Shown here: positions 51,081-61,226 of the stretch, one piece after another
Position numbering within the stretch: position 1 is the stretch's first letter
Layout of the letters: each line of letters begins with the position of its first letter
Origin: CAISIP01 sp038326025
GTDB taxonomy: Bacteria > Pseudomonadota > Gammaproteobacteria > Burkholderiales > Burkholderiaceae_C
DNA: 64,000 bases
Direction: 5' to 3'
NCBI GenBank assembly: GCA_038326025.1
Contig: JBBQJP010000013.1
Coordinates: forward strand, 32,320 to 96,319
Program-made: the position numbers and the translations under genes
Notes under the pieces: generated by a model
What the model was told of the DNA's origin: nothing
The model's input: only the letters and a program-made list of their open reading frames with translations
The model's database searches: none

Positions 51081-52286
51081 ATGCACCGTCGCACCCTGGT
51101 TGCGCTTGCCGCCATCGCCGCCACCGCCCTGACTGCCATCACACCCCTGACGGCGCAGGCACAGGACAAGGAAGTCCGCATTGCCTTGATCGCCAGCAAG
51201 ACCGGTCCACTGGAGGCGTATGCCAAGCAGACCATCGTAGGCTTCACCATGGGTCTGAACTACGCGACCGGCGGAACCATGATGGTCGCGGGCAAGAAAC
51301 TGGTCGTGATCGAGAAGGACGACCAGGGCAAGCCGGACGTGGGCAAGAGCCTGCTGGCGGCAGCGTATGCGGATGACAAGGTCGACATCGCCGTGGGCCC
51401 GACCGCCTCGCCGGTGGCACTGGCGATGTTGCCGGTGGCCGAGGAATACAAAAAGATTCTGCTGGTCGAGCCGGCAGTGGCCGATTCGATCACCGGCGAC
51501 AAGTGGAACAAGTACATCTTCCGCACCGGGCGCAACAGCTCGCAGGATGCGGCGGCCAATGCCGCGGCCCTGGACTCGCCCGACAACGTGATTGCCATCC
51601 TGGCCAATGACAATGCGTTCGGCCGCGACGGCGTGAAGGCGTCCAAGGAATTCACCAAGAAGGCCAAGATCGTGCACGAGGAGTACCTGCCCGTCGGCAC
51701 CACCGATTTCACGGCCGGCCTGCAGCGCATCATCGACAAGCTCAAGGACCAGCCTGGCAAGAAGTTCATTTCCGTGGCCTGGTCAGGTGCACCGGCGCCG
51801 TTTGCCAAGATTGCCGATCTGGATCTGGACAAGCGATTCGGCATCAAGCTGGCCACGGGAGGCAACATCCTGCCGGTGATGGTCGCATACAAGCAGTTCC
51901 CGGGCATGGAGGGCGCTTTGTACTATTACTTCGGCATCCCGAAGAACCCAGCCAACGATTCCCTGGTGGCCCAGCATTACAGCCAGTTCAAGACGCCGCC
52001 TGATTTCTTCACCGCCGGCGGATTTTCCGCAGCGATGGCCGTGGTGACTGCGCTCAAGAAGACCAATGGTGATACCAACACCAACAAGTTGATCGGCGCC
52101 ATGGAAGGCATGAGTTTCGAGACGCCAAAAGGCACCATGACCTTCCGCAAGGAAGACCATCAGGCCATGCAATCCATGTACCACTTCCGGATCAAGGCCG
52201 ACCCGGCGTTTGCCTGGGGGGTGCCGGAACTGGTGCGCGAGATCAAGCCTAGCGATATGGACATCCCCATCCGCAACAAGCGCTGA
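51081..52286 (+). CDS. Branched-chain/amide-type ABC transporter substrate-binding protein
   Basis: This 401-residue periplasmic receptor of the type I fold has the signal peptide MHRRTLVALAAIAATALTAI...AQAQ. The mature N terminus RIALIASKTGPLEAYAKQTIVGFTMGLNYATGG is family-typical. It is the first gene of the sigma-54-controlled importer operon. A spacer of about 208 bases with stem-loops separates it from the ATPase gene, so the receptor can be made in excess. Ligands of the class are amino acids, amides or aromatic acids. Confidence 0.9.
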   Translation: MHRRTLVALAAIAATALTAITPLTAQAQDKEVRIALIASKTGPLEAYAKQTIVGFTMGLNYATGGTMMVAGKKLVVIEKDDQGKPDVGKSLLAAAYADDKVDIAVGPTASPVALAMLPVAEEYKKILLVEPAVADSITGDKWNKYIFRTGRNSSQDAAANAAALDSPDNVIAILANDNAFGRDGVKASKEFTKKAKIVHEEYLPVGTTDFTAGLQRIIDKLKDQPGKKFISVAWSGAPAPFAKIADLDLDKRFGIKLATGGNILPVMVAYKQFPGMEGALYYYFGIPKNPANDSLVAQHYSQFKTPPDFFTAGGFSAAMAVVTALKKTNGDTNTNKLIGAMEGMSFETPKGTMTFRKEDHQAMQSMYHFRIKADPAFAWGVPELVREIKPSDMDIPIRNKR

Positions 52287-52330
52287 AAACGGCCGCTCGG
52301 CTACTGCGCGGGCGCGATGCGTCGTTGGGC

Positions 52331-52430
52331 GGTGCTCGCAATCCTCACGTACTGAAGTACGTTCCGGTTGCTGCGCTCCGTCCGCCTAGCCAGGCACCCG
52401 CTCGCTACGCCGCTCGCCCGTTTTCGGGCT
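52331..52430. repeat. Intergenic repeat-like palindromic element
   Basis: The gap between receptor and ATPase genes carries ACGTAC-TGAA-GTACGT inside a longer, imperfect palindrome (TGCTCGCAATCCTC...CGGTTGCTGCGCTC), then GCCCG-TTTT-CGGGC. The sequence resembles interspersed intergenic repeats I know from Burkholderiales genomes; no second copy is present in this window. It may act as a transcript-processing or stability element. Confidence 0.45.
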
Positions 52431-52494
52431 CGCTGATAGTTGCAACAGTCAACGCCACCCCCTGCGGGTGGTGGCGTCAGCCTTCGCTTTACCC

Positions 52495-53313
52495 ATGCTG
52501 CAAACCAAAGATTTGACGATCCGCTTCGGCGGACACGTGGCGGTGAATGCTGTCAGCTGCACTTTTGCGCCTGGCACGTTGACGGCCATCGTGGGCCCCA
52601 ATGGCGCGGGCAAGACGACGTATTTCAATCTGATCTCCGGTCAGCTCAAGGCCAGCGCGGGGTCGGTCAGTCTCAACGGGCGTGACATCTCGTCGCTGGG
52701 CGTGTCGGCGCGTACCCATGCCGGACTGGGGCGGGCATTCCAGCTGACCAACCTGTTTCCCAATTTGTCGGTGTTCGAGAACGTGCGCTTGGCGGTGCAG
52801 GCGACGCGCCGTGGCCGGCATCGCCATGGACTGAATCTGTGGAGCATCTGGAGTGACCACCATGCGCTGGCGCGCCGTGCCGACGAGATCCTGGAAACGG
52901 TGGCCATGCTGGACAAGTCCGATGCACTGGTTTCGAGCCTGCCGCATGGCGACCAACGCAAGCTCGAGGTGGCGCTGTTGATGGCGTTGGAGCCCGACGT
53001 GTTCATGTTCGACGAGCCCACCGCCGGCATGAGTGTGGACGAGGCACCGGTGATCCTGGACCTGATCCGCAAGCTGAAAAACGATGCCAGCAAGATCATC
53101 CTGCTGGTGGAACACAAGATGGATGTGGTGCGCGAACTGGCCGACCGCATCATCGTGTTGCACAACGGAGCGCTGGTGGCCGATGGCGATCCGGCCGAGG
53201 TCATTGCGTCGCCCGTGGTGCAGGAGGCATACCTCGGTGTCTACCCGGAGGATGCAGTGGATGCCGCACCGACAGCACCCGTCCAAAAACCTGTCAAGGG
53301 AGCGCGCCCATGA
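52495..53313 (+). CDS. Branched-chain-type ABC transporter ATPase (LivG-like)
   Basis: This 272-residue ATPase has Walker A GPNGAGKTTYF and Walker B VFMFDEPTAGMS. The signature region reads SSLPHGDQRKLEVALLM, as often in this subfamily. The ATG before LQTKDLTIRFGG is the best start although no clear ribosome-binding site precedes it; an in-frame GTG nine codons upstream is possible. It overlaps the LivF-like gene by four bases. Confidence 0.9.
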   Translation: MLQTKDLTIRFGGHVAVNAVSCTFAPGTLTAIVGPNGAGKTTYFNLISGQLKASAGSVSLNGRDISSLGVSARTHAGLGRAFQLTNLFPNLSVFENVRLAVQATRRGRHRHGLNLWSIWSDHHALARRADEILETVAMLDKSDALVSSLPHGDQRKLEVALLMALEPDVFMFDEPTAGMSVDEAPVILDLIRKLKNDASKIILLVEHKMDVVRELADRIIVLHNGALVADGDPAEVIASPVVQEAYLGVYPEDAVDAAPTAPVQKPVKGARP

Positions 53314-54035
53314 GCACCGCATTGCTCACGCTTTCGGGCGTGCATACCCATATCGGGGCTTATCACATCCTGCACGGCGTTGACCTCGTCGTGCCCAGGG
53401 GTGAGGTGACGCTGCTGCTCGGTCGCAATGGGGCGGGCAAGTCGACCACGCTGCGCACCATCATGGGATTGTGGCGTGCCTCCAAGGGCAGTCTCACATT
53501 CGACGGGCGCGATATCACGGCGCTGGCGACGCCCGAGATTGCCGAATGCAACATCGCCTATGTGCCGGAGAACATGGGTATCTTCGCCGACCTGACGGTG
53601 CGCGAGAACATGTTGCTGGCAGCGCGCAACGCGGCCAGCGAAAAACATATGGACAGCAAACGGCTGGACTGGATCTTCGGTCTGTTTCCCGCGGTGCAGA
53701 AGTTCTGGAACCACCCGGCCGGCAAATTGTCGGGCGGACAGAAGCAGATGCTGGCGGTGGCGCGCGCCATCGTCGAGCCGCGCGAACTGCTGATCGTCGA
53801 CGAGCCCAGCAAGGGACTGGCGCCATCGATCATCAACAACATGATCAACGCCTTTGCCGAACTCAAGGCCACCGGCGTGAGCATCCTGCTGGTGGAGCAG
53901 AACTTCAACTTCGCGCAAAAAATTGGCGATACGGTGGCGGTGATGGACAACGGCGTGGTGGTGCACAGCGGCAGCATGCAGGCCTTGACCGAGGACGCTG
54001 CATTGCAAAAATCCCTGTTGGGGCTGGCCATATGA
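53310..54035 (+). CDS. Branched-chain-type ABC transporter ATPase (LivF-like)
   Basis: This 241-residue second ATPase of the importer has Walker A GRNGAGKSTT, signature KLSGGQKQMLAVARAI and Walker B LLIVDEPSKGLAP. The LivF segment IAYVPENMGIFADLTVREN is present. It overlaps its neighbours by four bases on both sides. Confidence 0.92.
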   Translation: MSTALLTLSGVHTHIGAYHILHGVDLVVPRGEVTLLLGRNGAGKSTTLRTIMGLWRASKGSLTFDGRDITALATPEIAECNIAYVPENMGIFADLTVRENMLLAARNAASEKHMDSKRLDWIFGLFPAVQKFWNHPAGKLSGGQKQMLAVARAIVEPRELLIVDEPSKGLAPSIINNMINAFAELKATGVSILLVEQNFNFAQKIGDTVAVMDNGVVVHSGSMQALTEDAALQKSLLGLAI

Positions 54036-55015
54036 ACAATTCGGATTTCGACTGGAAGCCGGTGGCCATGGTGCCCCTGCTGGCGCTGCTGGTATTCCCC
54101 CTGATCGGTTCGAGCTCGACCTGGCTCACGCTCACCGTAGCGGGCCTGGCCATGGGTCTGATCATCTTCGTCATTGCCTCCGGGCTCACGCTGGTGTTCG
54201 GGCTGATGGACGTGCTCAACTTCGGCCACGGTTTGTTCATCGCGCTTGGCGCTTTTGTGGCGACCACCGTGCTGGGGTCCATGTCCGACTGGACCCGGTC
54301 GGACGAACTCTGGCGCAATCTGGTCGCCGTGTTTCCGGCGATGCTGATTGCGATGCTGGTGGCGGGCGCCGTCGGACTGGCGTTCGAGCGCTTCATTGTC
54401 AAACCGGTTTACGGGCAGCACCTGAAACAGATCCTGATCACCATGGGCGGCATGATCATCGGCGAAGAGCTGATCAAGGTGATCTGGGGGCCACAGCAGA
54501 TTGCGTTGCCGCTGCCCGAGGCCATGCGCGGCGTCATCCTGATCGGCGACGCGGCCATCGAGAAGTACCGCATCATCGCGGTCATCGTCGGCCTGGTAGT
54601 GTTCGGTGCGCTGGTGTGGACGCTGAACAAGACCAAGATCGGCTTGTTGATCCGAGCCGGCGTGCAGGACCGCGAGATGGTCGAGTCGCTCGGTTACCGC
54701 ATCCGTCGCCTGTTCATCGGTGTATTCGTCATGGGCAGCGCATTGGCAGGCCTGGGCGGTGTGATGTGGGGCCTGTACCAGCAGTCGGTGACGCCGCAGA
54801 TGGGTGCCCAGGTCAACGTATTGATCTTCATTGTCATCATCATCGGCGGCCTGGGCTCCACTGCGGGCGCGCTTATTGGCGCCTTGCTGGTCGGGCTGAT
54901 GGCCAACTACACCGGTTACCTGGCGCCCAAGGTGGCGCTGTTCTCCAACATCGCGTTGATGGCGGGCATTCTGTTGTGGCGTCCGCAGGGTGTCTACCCG
55001 GTGACCAACCGCTGA
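54032..55015 (+). CDS. Branched-chain-type ABC transporter permease (LivH-like)
   Basis: This 327-residue inner-membrane permease has the LivH pattern GLIIFVIASGLTLVFGLMDVLNFGHGLFIALGAF and the C-terminal IIIGGLGSTAGALIGALLVGL. The start is fixed by the ATGA overlap with the LivF-like stop. It has a longer first section (about 25 extra residues) than the LivH of the other importer here. Confidence 0.92.
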   Translation: MNNSDFDWKPVAMVPLLALLVFPLIGSSSTWLTLTVAGLAMGLIIFVIASGLTLVFGLMDVLNFGHGLFIALGAFVATTVLGSMSDWTRSDELWRNLVAVFPAMLIAMLVAGAVGLAFERFIVKPVYGQHLKQILITMGGMIIGEELIKVIWGPQQIALPLPEAMRGVILIGDAAIEKYRIIAVIVGLVVFGALVWTLNKTKIGLLIRAGVQDREMVESLGYRIRRLFIGVFVMGSALAGLGGVMWGLYQQSVTPQMGAQVNVLIFIVIIIGGLGSTAGALIGALLVGLMANYTGYLAPKVALFSNIALMAGILLWRPQGVYPVTNR

Positions 55016-55032
55016 GGCCAAGGAGAAAACCG

Positions 55033-56118
55033 ATGTTGACCCGTCTTCTCTCCAACGACCTGCCGCGCAGCCGTCCGCTGGCAATCCTGCTGCTGGTACT
55101 GCTGCTGGGCCTGGCCTTCGCGCCATTTCTGTTCCCTGGCGTCAAGGCGCTTAATGTCGCTGCCAAGGTGCTGATCTTTATCGTGCTGGTGGCCAGCTTC
55201 GACCTGTTGCTCGGTTACACCGGCATCGTCAGTTTCGCGCACACCATGTTCTTCGGCATCGGCGCCTACGGCATTGCCATCGCCACCACCCGCATGGGCC
55301 CGACCTGGTCCGCGCTCGGGGTGGGACTGGGCAGCGCGCTGGTCTTGTCGTTTCTGCTGGCGTTGTTGATCGGCCTGTTCTCGCTCAGGGTGCGTGCGAT
55401 CTTTTTCGCGATGATCACGCTGGCGGTGGCGTCGGCCTTCCTGACCCTGGCCTCGCAACTGTCCGAATTCACCGGCGGTGAGGATGGTTTGACTTTCAAG
55501 GTTCCCGAGATCCTGCAGCCGAGTTATGACTTCATGGACGAGCCGTTCCTGGGTGTCATGCTCGACGGGCGCCTGGCCACTTATTACCTGCTGTTCGTGC
55601 TGGCGCTGGTGTTGCTGCTGACCCTGCTGCGCGTCGTCAATTCACCATTCGGCCGCGTGTTGCAGGCGATACGTGAGAACGAGTTCCGCGCCGAAGCGAT
55701 CGGTTACCGGGTGGTTGTGTACCGCACGATCTCGAGCATCCTGTCGGCGCTGTTTGCCTGTATGGCGGGTGCAATGCTGGCGCTCTGGCTGCGCTACAAC
55801 GGGCCGGACACCTCGCTGTCGTTCGAGATCATGATCGACGTTTTGTTGATTGTCGTGATCGGCGGCATGGGCACCATGTACGGCGCTGCGATCGGTGCGA
55901 CCTTGTTCATGATTGCGCAAAGTTACCTGCAGGATCTGCTGCGACTGGGCAGCGAAGCTACGGTGGCGTTGCCCTGGCTGTCGGCCCTGCTGTCGCCACA
56001 GCGCTGGTTGCTCTGGCTTGGTGTGTTGTTCGTGTTGTCGGTGTATTACTTTCCCACGGGCGTGGTTGGAAAACTGCGGGTGCGCAGCGCGCGGCGGCAG
56101 GCCGAACGGGGAGGGTGA
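55033..56118 (+). CDS. Branched-chain-type ABC transporter permease (LivM-like)
   Basis: This 361-residue partner permease has the segments ASFDLLLGYTGIVSFAHTMFFGIGAYG, LQAIRENEFRAEAIGYRV (ATPase contact) and VIGGMGTMYGAAIGATLF. AGGAG lies eight bases before the ATG. The C terminus is basic (RVRSARRQAERGG). It is followed after two bases by an alpha/beta hydrolase gene. Confidence 0.92.
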   Translation: MLTRLLSNDLPRSRPLAILLLVLLLGLAFAPFLFPGVKALNVAAKVLIFIVLVASFDLLLGYTGIVSFAHTMFFGIGAYGIAIATTRMGPTWSALGVGLGSALVLSFLLALLIGLFSLRVRAIFFAMITLAVASAFLTLASQLSEFTGGEDGLTFKVPEILQPSYDFMDEPFLGVMLDGRLATYYLLFVLALVLLLTLLRVVNSPFGRVLQAIRENEFRAEAIGYRVVVYRTISSILSALFACMAGAMLALWLRYNGPDTSLSFEIMIDVLLIVVIGGMGTMYGAAIGATLFMIAQSYLQDLLRLGSEATVALPWLSALLSPQRWLLWLGVLFVLSVYYFPTGVVGKLRVRSARRQAERGG

Positions 56119-56120
56119 AA

Positions 56121-56969
56121 ATGAGCTTTACATCCCACTATCTGCAGTGCCTTGGACGCGAGATCCACTACGCCGAGTGGGGCGCCAACAATAGCCGCAC
56201 CGTGATCGCATGGCATGGCCTGGCAAGGACCGGGCGCGACATGGATGAACTGGCGCATTGGCTTAGTGCGCCCGAGCGTGGATATCGGGTCATATGTCCG
56301 GACACGATAGGCCGTGGCCTAAGCCAATGGAGTCCGGATCCGGACCGCGAATATTGCCTGGCGTTCTACAGTGAATTGGCCGCGTCCTTCGTCGAACAGC
56401 TGGGCCTGGACCAGTTCGACTGGGTCGGCACCTCCATGGGTGGCTCGATCGGCCTGGTGGCCGCTGCGGGACCGCTGCGCGGGCGCATCAGCCGGCTGGT
56501 GCTCAACGACACCGGACCGGAGCTGGCCACCGCGGCCATTGACCGTATTCGCTCCTATGCCGGAAACCCGTCGGCGTTTGCCACCGTGTCGGATCTGGAA
56601 CAGTACTTCCGCACTGTCTACAAACCCTACGGATACTTGACCGACACCCAGTGGCGGCGCCTGACCGAAACCTCGACGCGCAGACTGCCCGACGGACGCG
56701 TGACGCCGCATTACGATCCGGCGATGGTGCAGCAGTTTGTCTGCCACCGCGACGACTACCTGCGCTGGCAGGAGTACGACAGCCTGCAGATTCCGGTGCT
56801 GTGCCTGCGTGGCGAAAGCTCGGATCTGCTGCTGAAGGAAACGGCGCTGGCCATGGCGCAACGCGGGCCCCGTGCCCGTGTGGAGACCATCGCCGGCTGT
56901 GGCCATGCGCCGGCCCTCAATGTGGCCGATCAGCTCGAATTGGTAACGGCGTTCCTGAACACGGATTGA
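56121..56969 (+). CDS. Alpha/beta hydrolase
   Basis: This 282-residue serine hydrolase has the oxyanion-hole region WHGLARTG, the nucleophile elbow GTSMGG, and the catalytic histidine in GCGHAPALN. Members hydrolyse esters, amides or C-C bonds. The ATG is preferred over an overlapping GTG two codons earlier because GGGGAGGG then sits at the right distance. As the last gene of the sigma-54 operon it probably acts on the imported compound, for example deacylating it (inference). Confidence 0.88.
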   Translation: MSFTSHYLQCLGREIHYAEWGANNSRTVIAWHGLARTGRDMDELAHWLSAPERGYRVICPDTIGRGLSQWSPDPDREYCLAFYSELAASFVEQLGLDQFDWVGTSMGGSIGLVAAAGPLRGRISRLVLNDTGPELATAAIDRIRSYAGNPSAFATVSDLEQYFRTVYKPYGYLTDTQWRRLTETSTRRLPDGRVTPHYDPAMVQQFVCHRDDYLRWQEYDSLQIPVLCLRGESSDLLLKETALAMAQRGPRARVETIAGCGHAPALNVADQLELVTAFLNTD

Positions 56970-57133
56970 TCCGAGCTCGCTTGCAGGGGCGGCAACGCCC
57001 TGCGTAGCACCCCACGGAGCGCCCGTCGGATCTCGTACCGTTGCGCGATGACGTCGACGCCGGTGCATCGGAGTTGCCGCATTTGTTGACAAATCGCATT
57101 GCGGTTGCGTCGATCAATGCGATGATGGACACC

Positions 57134-57757
57134 ATGTTCACGAGCCGTCAGGAGGCCGCGACCCGGCTGTCCGAACGCCTGTCCGCCTACCGTGGTTGCA
57201 GGCCACTGGTACTGGCCATCCCGCGTGGTGCGGTGCCCATGGCAGGCACCATTGCACGTGCGCTGGATGGGGAATTCGATGTGGTGCTGGTGCGCAAGTT
57301 GCGCGCGCCGGGGCAGGATGAACTGGCCATCGGGTCAGTCGATGAAAGTGGCTGGACCTATCTTGCGCCGTTCGCTGCGTCCACCGGTGCCGACGCCGAT
57401 TACATCGAGGCCGAAAGGCAGCTGCAACTCCAGACCATCCGCCGACGCCGGCAAGCGTGGACCCCGTTGCGCCCACCGATTGATCCCGAAAATCGCACCG
57501 TGATCGTCGTCGACGACGGCCTGGCCACCGGCGCAACAATGATCGGCGCGCTGCACAGCTTGCGGGCGCGCAGCCCGGCGCATCTGGTTTGTGCGGTACC
57601 GGTAGCGCCGGCCGACACCCTGCAGCGCATCGGTGCGATGGCCGATGCGGTGGTGTGCCTGGAGGTGCCGGCAAACTTTCATGCAGTCGGCCAGTTCTAC
57701 CGCGATTTCCCGCAGATCGACGACGCGCAGGTTGCGCAGATTCTGAGGGACGCTTGA
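57134..57757 (+). CDS. Phosphoribosyltransferase-family protein
   Basis: This 207-residue protein has the type I PRTase core, with the PRPP-binding loop VIVVDDGLATGATM near residue 125 and IPRGAVPMAG near residue 28. The group starting MFTSRQEAATRLSERL and lacking a nucleobase hood is a widespread set of predicted phosphoribosyltransferases of unknown substrate, often found with stress or dienelactone-hydrolase genes. Upstream ATGs are in frame; this one gives the usual N terminus. Confidence 0.85.
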   Translation: MFTSRQEAATRLSERLSAYRGCRPLVLAIPRGAVPMAGTIARALDGEFDVVLVRKLRAPGQDELAIGSVDESGWTYLAPFAASTGADADYIEAERQLQLQTIRRRRQAWTPLRPPIDPENRTVIVVDDGLATGATMIGALHSLRARSPAHLVCAVPVAPADTLQRIGAMADAVVCLEVPANFHAVGQFYRDFPQIDDAQVAQILRDA

Positions 57758-57865
57758 TCCTTGCGCAGACCCTCAGGGGACTAGCGCTGCCCCGGTTTGA
57801 CCTGGCGCTGGCAGGAGGCGGATCGCCAGGGCGCGGCGCCGGTCGACGGGTTGTTCGGCGTCGGG

Positions 57866-58944
<1,079 letters not shown>

Positions 58945-58948
<4 letters not shown>

Positions 58949-59535
58949 GGGCGGCTACCTCCTCCACCAGTTGGATCCGCCGCAGCGGCGTAGGGTTCCT
59001 CCCATTTGGCGACCGTGTATCGTTTCAGGCGAACCGCCTCGGCCCAGAAGTCGACCGAAAATCCCGCCTTGTGCTTGAGTTGACCGACGAAATCCGCGGG
59101 CGTGGGCAATTGCGCCCATACCTGTGGCAAAAAGGTGCTGCGTCGGCCATCGCATTCGAATAACAGGCCGTCGATGCCGGGGCGCAACTGTGCCAGTGCG
59201 TCGTTCTCATCGCTGAAATCCATGACCTGCATGGCAGAGAGCAGTGACACGCCGATCAGGACCTGGTCGAGCTCATGGGGCGCGACAGGGGCGAAGCGCG
59301 GGTCACGCAGCGCGGCAGCCACCGCGTTGGCCCGGACATCGTCCAGCAGGCGGCGCTCTGCATGCAGACTGCCGATACAGCCACGCAACTGGCCGTCGCG
59401 TGTCAGCGTCACGAAGGTCGCGCCGGGCTCCTGCAACCACGGTGCGTCGTCGCGCACAAGCATCGTGCGGCCAAGCACCTGGGCGATGGATGCGCGTGCG
59501 ATCGGCAGCAAGGTGGCGCCAAGGTCAACCGACAT
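58945..59535 (-). CDS. amrA: AmmeMemoRadiSam system protein A (AMMECR1-like)
   Basis: This 196-residue AMMECR1-domain protein carries the conserved core LRGCIGSL, which includes the invariant cysteine, and DPRFAPV. The human orthologue AMMECR1 has no agreed reaction. The start is inside the last bases of the MEMO1-like gene (11-base overlap), so the three proteins are translated in a chain. Its position suggests a shared complex with the radical SAM enzyme. Confidence 0.9.
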
Positions 59536-60343
59536 GGGTGCTTTCCGGGGTGAACGCAAAAGCCGCATAACCGACCACGCGTTGCCGGTCGCCCGCGGTA
59601 TCGCCCGAGTTGCACTGGCCCAGCAGCCGGGATGCCAGTCGGTGGCGTCTTGCCGCCAGCAGCAAGCCGTTGACGGGCGTGCCGCCGCAGGCTTGTTCAT
59701 GCGTCACGCAGGGTTGAAGATCCAGGATCTCTTGCGCGGTCGCCCGATCGATGTTTTGCGCCTGTGCATAGGGCAGAAAATGTGACAGGTCGGAGCTTAC
59801 GACGATCAGGGTCTCCGGACCGCCCCACAGGCGTTCCAGCACCTCGGCCACTTCTGCCGCACTCGCATCACCAACCGCTAGCGGGACCAGCGTGAATGGG
59901 TCCAGCACCGCCTGCAGGAAGGGCAACTGCACCTCCAGTGAATGCTCGCGGGCATGGGCCGCCGGGCTTTCGATCACCTGGGGCAGCGAGCGGATCGCCG
60001 CGATGGCGTCCTGGTCAAGCACGATGTCTCCCAGTGGTGTCGCAAACCGGTCCACGCCCGGCAACGCAAGTCCGCGTACCGCCACGCGATGCACCGGACC
60101 GAGCAGCAATACGCGCCTGATCGTCTCGCGTGCGCCCGACAGTTGCGCATATGCCAGCGCCGCCGTCGCGCCAGAGTAGATGTACCCGGCATGGGGGACG
60201 ATGAGGGCCTTGGGCGTTGGCGCTGTCTGTGCCGCCGCGCAATCTTGTGCATCAGCAAGCAGCTTCCCGACAACGGCCGTCAAGGCGTTGACCTGCGATG
60301 GATAAAAACTTCCAGCCACGGCCGGTTCTCGCACATGGAGCAT
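59525..60343 (-). CDS. amrB: AmmeMemoRadiSam system protein B (MEMO1-like)
   Basis: This 272-residue MEMO1-family protein, related in fold to class III extradiol dioxygenases, has the segments VPHAGYIYSGATAALAYAQL, LGPVHRV (LGPnH type) and HSLEVQLPFLQ, which supply the metal-ligand histidines, and SSDLSHF. MEMO1 binds copper or iron and has been linked to redox control in eukaryotes. It is the first gene of the triad. Confidence 0.92.
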   Translation of the reverse strand: MLHVREPAVAGSFYPSQVNALTAVVGKLLADAQDCAAAQTAPTPKALIVPHAGYIYSGATAALAYAQLSGARETIRRVLLLGPVHRVAVRGLALPGVDRFATPLGDIVLDQDAIAAIRSLPQVIESPAAHAREHSLEVQLPFLQAVLDPFTLVPLAVGDASAAEVAEVLERLWGGPETLIVVSSDLSHFLPYAQAQNIDRATAQEILDLQPCVTHEQACGGTPVNGLLLAARRHRLASRLLGQCNSGDTAGDRQRVVGYAAFAFTPESTHVG

Positions 60344-60575
60344 GTTCTTTCCTCCAAGCCTGAAAAAATACTTCAGTCATGGAGATGATGATGAACCGTT
60401 ACATGCCCGGGTGCAATGTGTGCGCGCAATCGCTATTTACCGTGTCGGTCTGGGTCGAGTGCCACACAGATGGATGCCATTTGCTACCTGTGCCGCAGTG
60501 GAAACGGGCGGTGACCGGGTCGTCGCGGAAAGGTCCGCCGAGCCGGTGGGCGATATCAGTGGTACAAACACGTCC

Positions 60576-61052
60576 ATGAAAATCGAAAAAGACACGGCCG
60601 TGACCTTGCGCTACAAGGTCACCGACGCCAACCGCCAACTGCTCGAGAGCGGCACCGACCCGATGGTCTACCTGCATGGGGGCTACGGCAATACCTTTGC
60701 CAAGATCGAGTCCGCCTTGGAGGGACAGAGCAAGGGTTATCAGACCACCGTCGAACTGCAACCCCAGGACGCGTTCGGCGAGCGCGATGAAACCTTGTTG
60801 CAGACCATCCCGAAAAGTGAGTTCCCGCCCGGCGTCAAGATCGGCGGCACACTCAAGGGCCAGGATGCTACCGGACACGAGCGGGTCTTCACCGTCGTCA
60901 AGATCAAGGGCGACAAGGTGCAGCTGGACGGCAATCACCCGATGGCGGGCAAGGTCCTGCGTTTTACCGTGCGGGTCGACGATGTCCGAGCCGCGACGCC
61001 GGTGGAGATTGAACACGGCCACGTGCACGGGGAACACGGGCACCATCACTGA
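60576..61052 (+). CDS. FKBP-type peptidyl-prolyl isomerase, SlyD-like with His-rich tail
   Basis: This 158-residue cytosolic FKBP opens with MKIEKDTAVTLRYKVTDANRQLLESG. The insert-in-flap region (KGYQTTVELQPQDAFGERDETLLQTIPKSEFP) marks it as SlyD/SlpA type, which combine proline isomerisation and chaperone activity. The last 13 residues hold six histidines (EHGHVHGEHGHHH), a nickel- or zinc-binding tail. It is divergent from the Amr triad; the 232 bases between them show no other recognised gene. Confidence 0.92.
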   Translation: MKIEKDTAVTLRYKVTDANRQLLESGTDPMVYLHGGYGNTFAKIESALEGQSKGYQTTVELQPQDAFGERDETLLQTIPKSEFPPGVKIGGTLKGQDATGHERVFTVVKIKGDKVQLDGNHPMAGKVLRFTVRVDDVRAATPVEIEHGHVHGEHGHHH

Positions 61053-61056
61053 AGTT

Positions 61057-61092
61057 CCCGGCAAGCGTGCCGGCGGGGCCGGGTCTATTTTT
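61057..61092 (+). terminator. Probable terminator after the SlyD-like gene
   Basis: CCGGCA-AGCG-TGCCGG, or the alternative outer pairing CCCGGC with GCCGGG, is followed by TCTATTTTTATT. It starts five bases after the stop codon. Confidence 0.55.
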
Positions 61093-61226
61093 ATTCCAGA
61101 TCCGGCCGGCGGCGGACACCTCTGACGGAGCGAACGTCGACAAGCCGTGTGATTACAGTGTGGAGCGCATGGTGCTGCAAGCCGCGCAAACGCTCGTTTA
61201 TGTGATCTACGCGGCCCACCGCCGCC

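Noticed and set aside
60379..60579. 66-residue frame between amrB and the SlyD-like gene
   Set aside because: It has no ribosome-binding site, no recognisable domain, and ends inside the SlyD start region.
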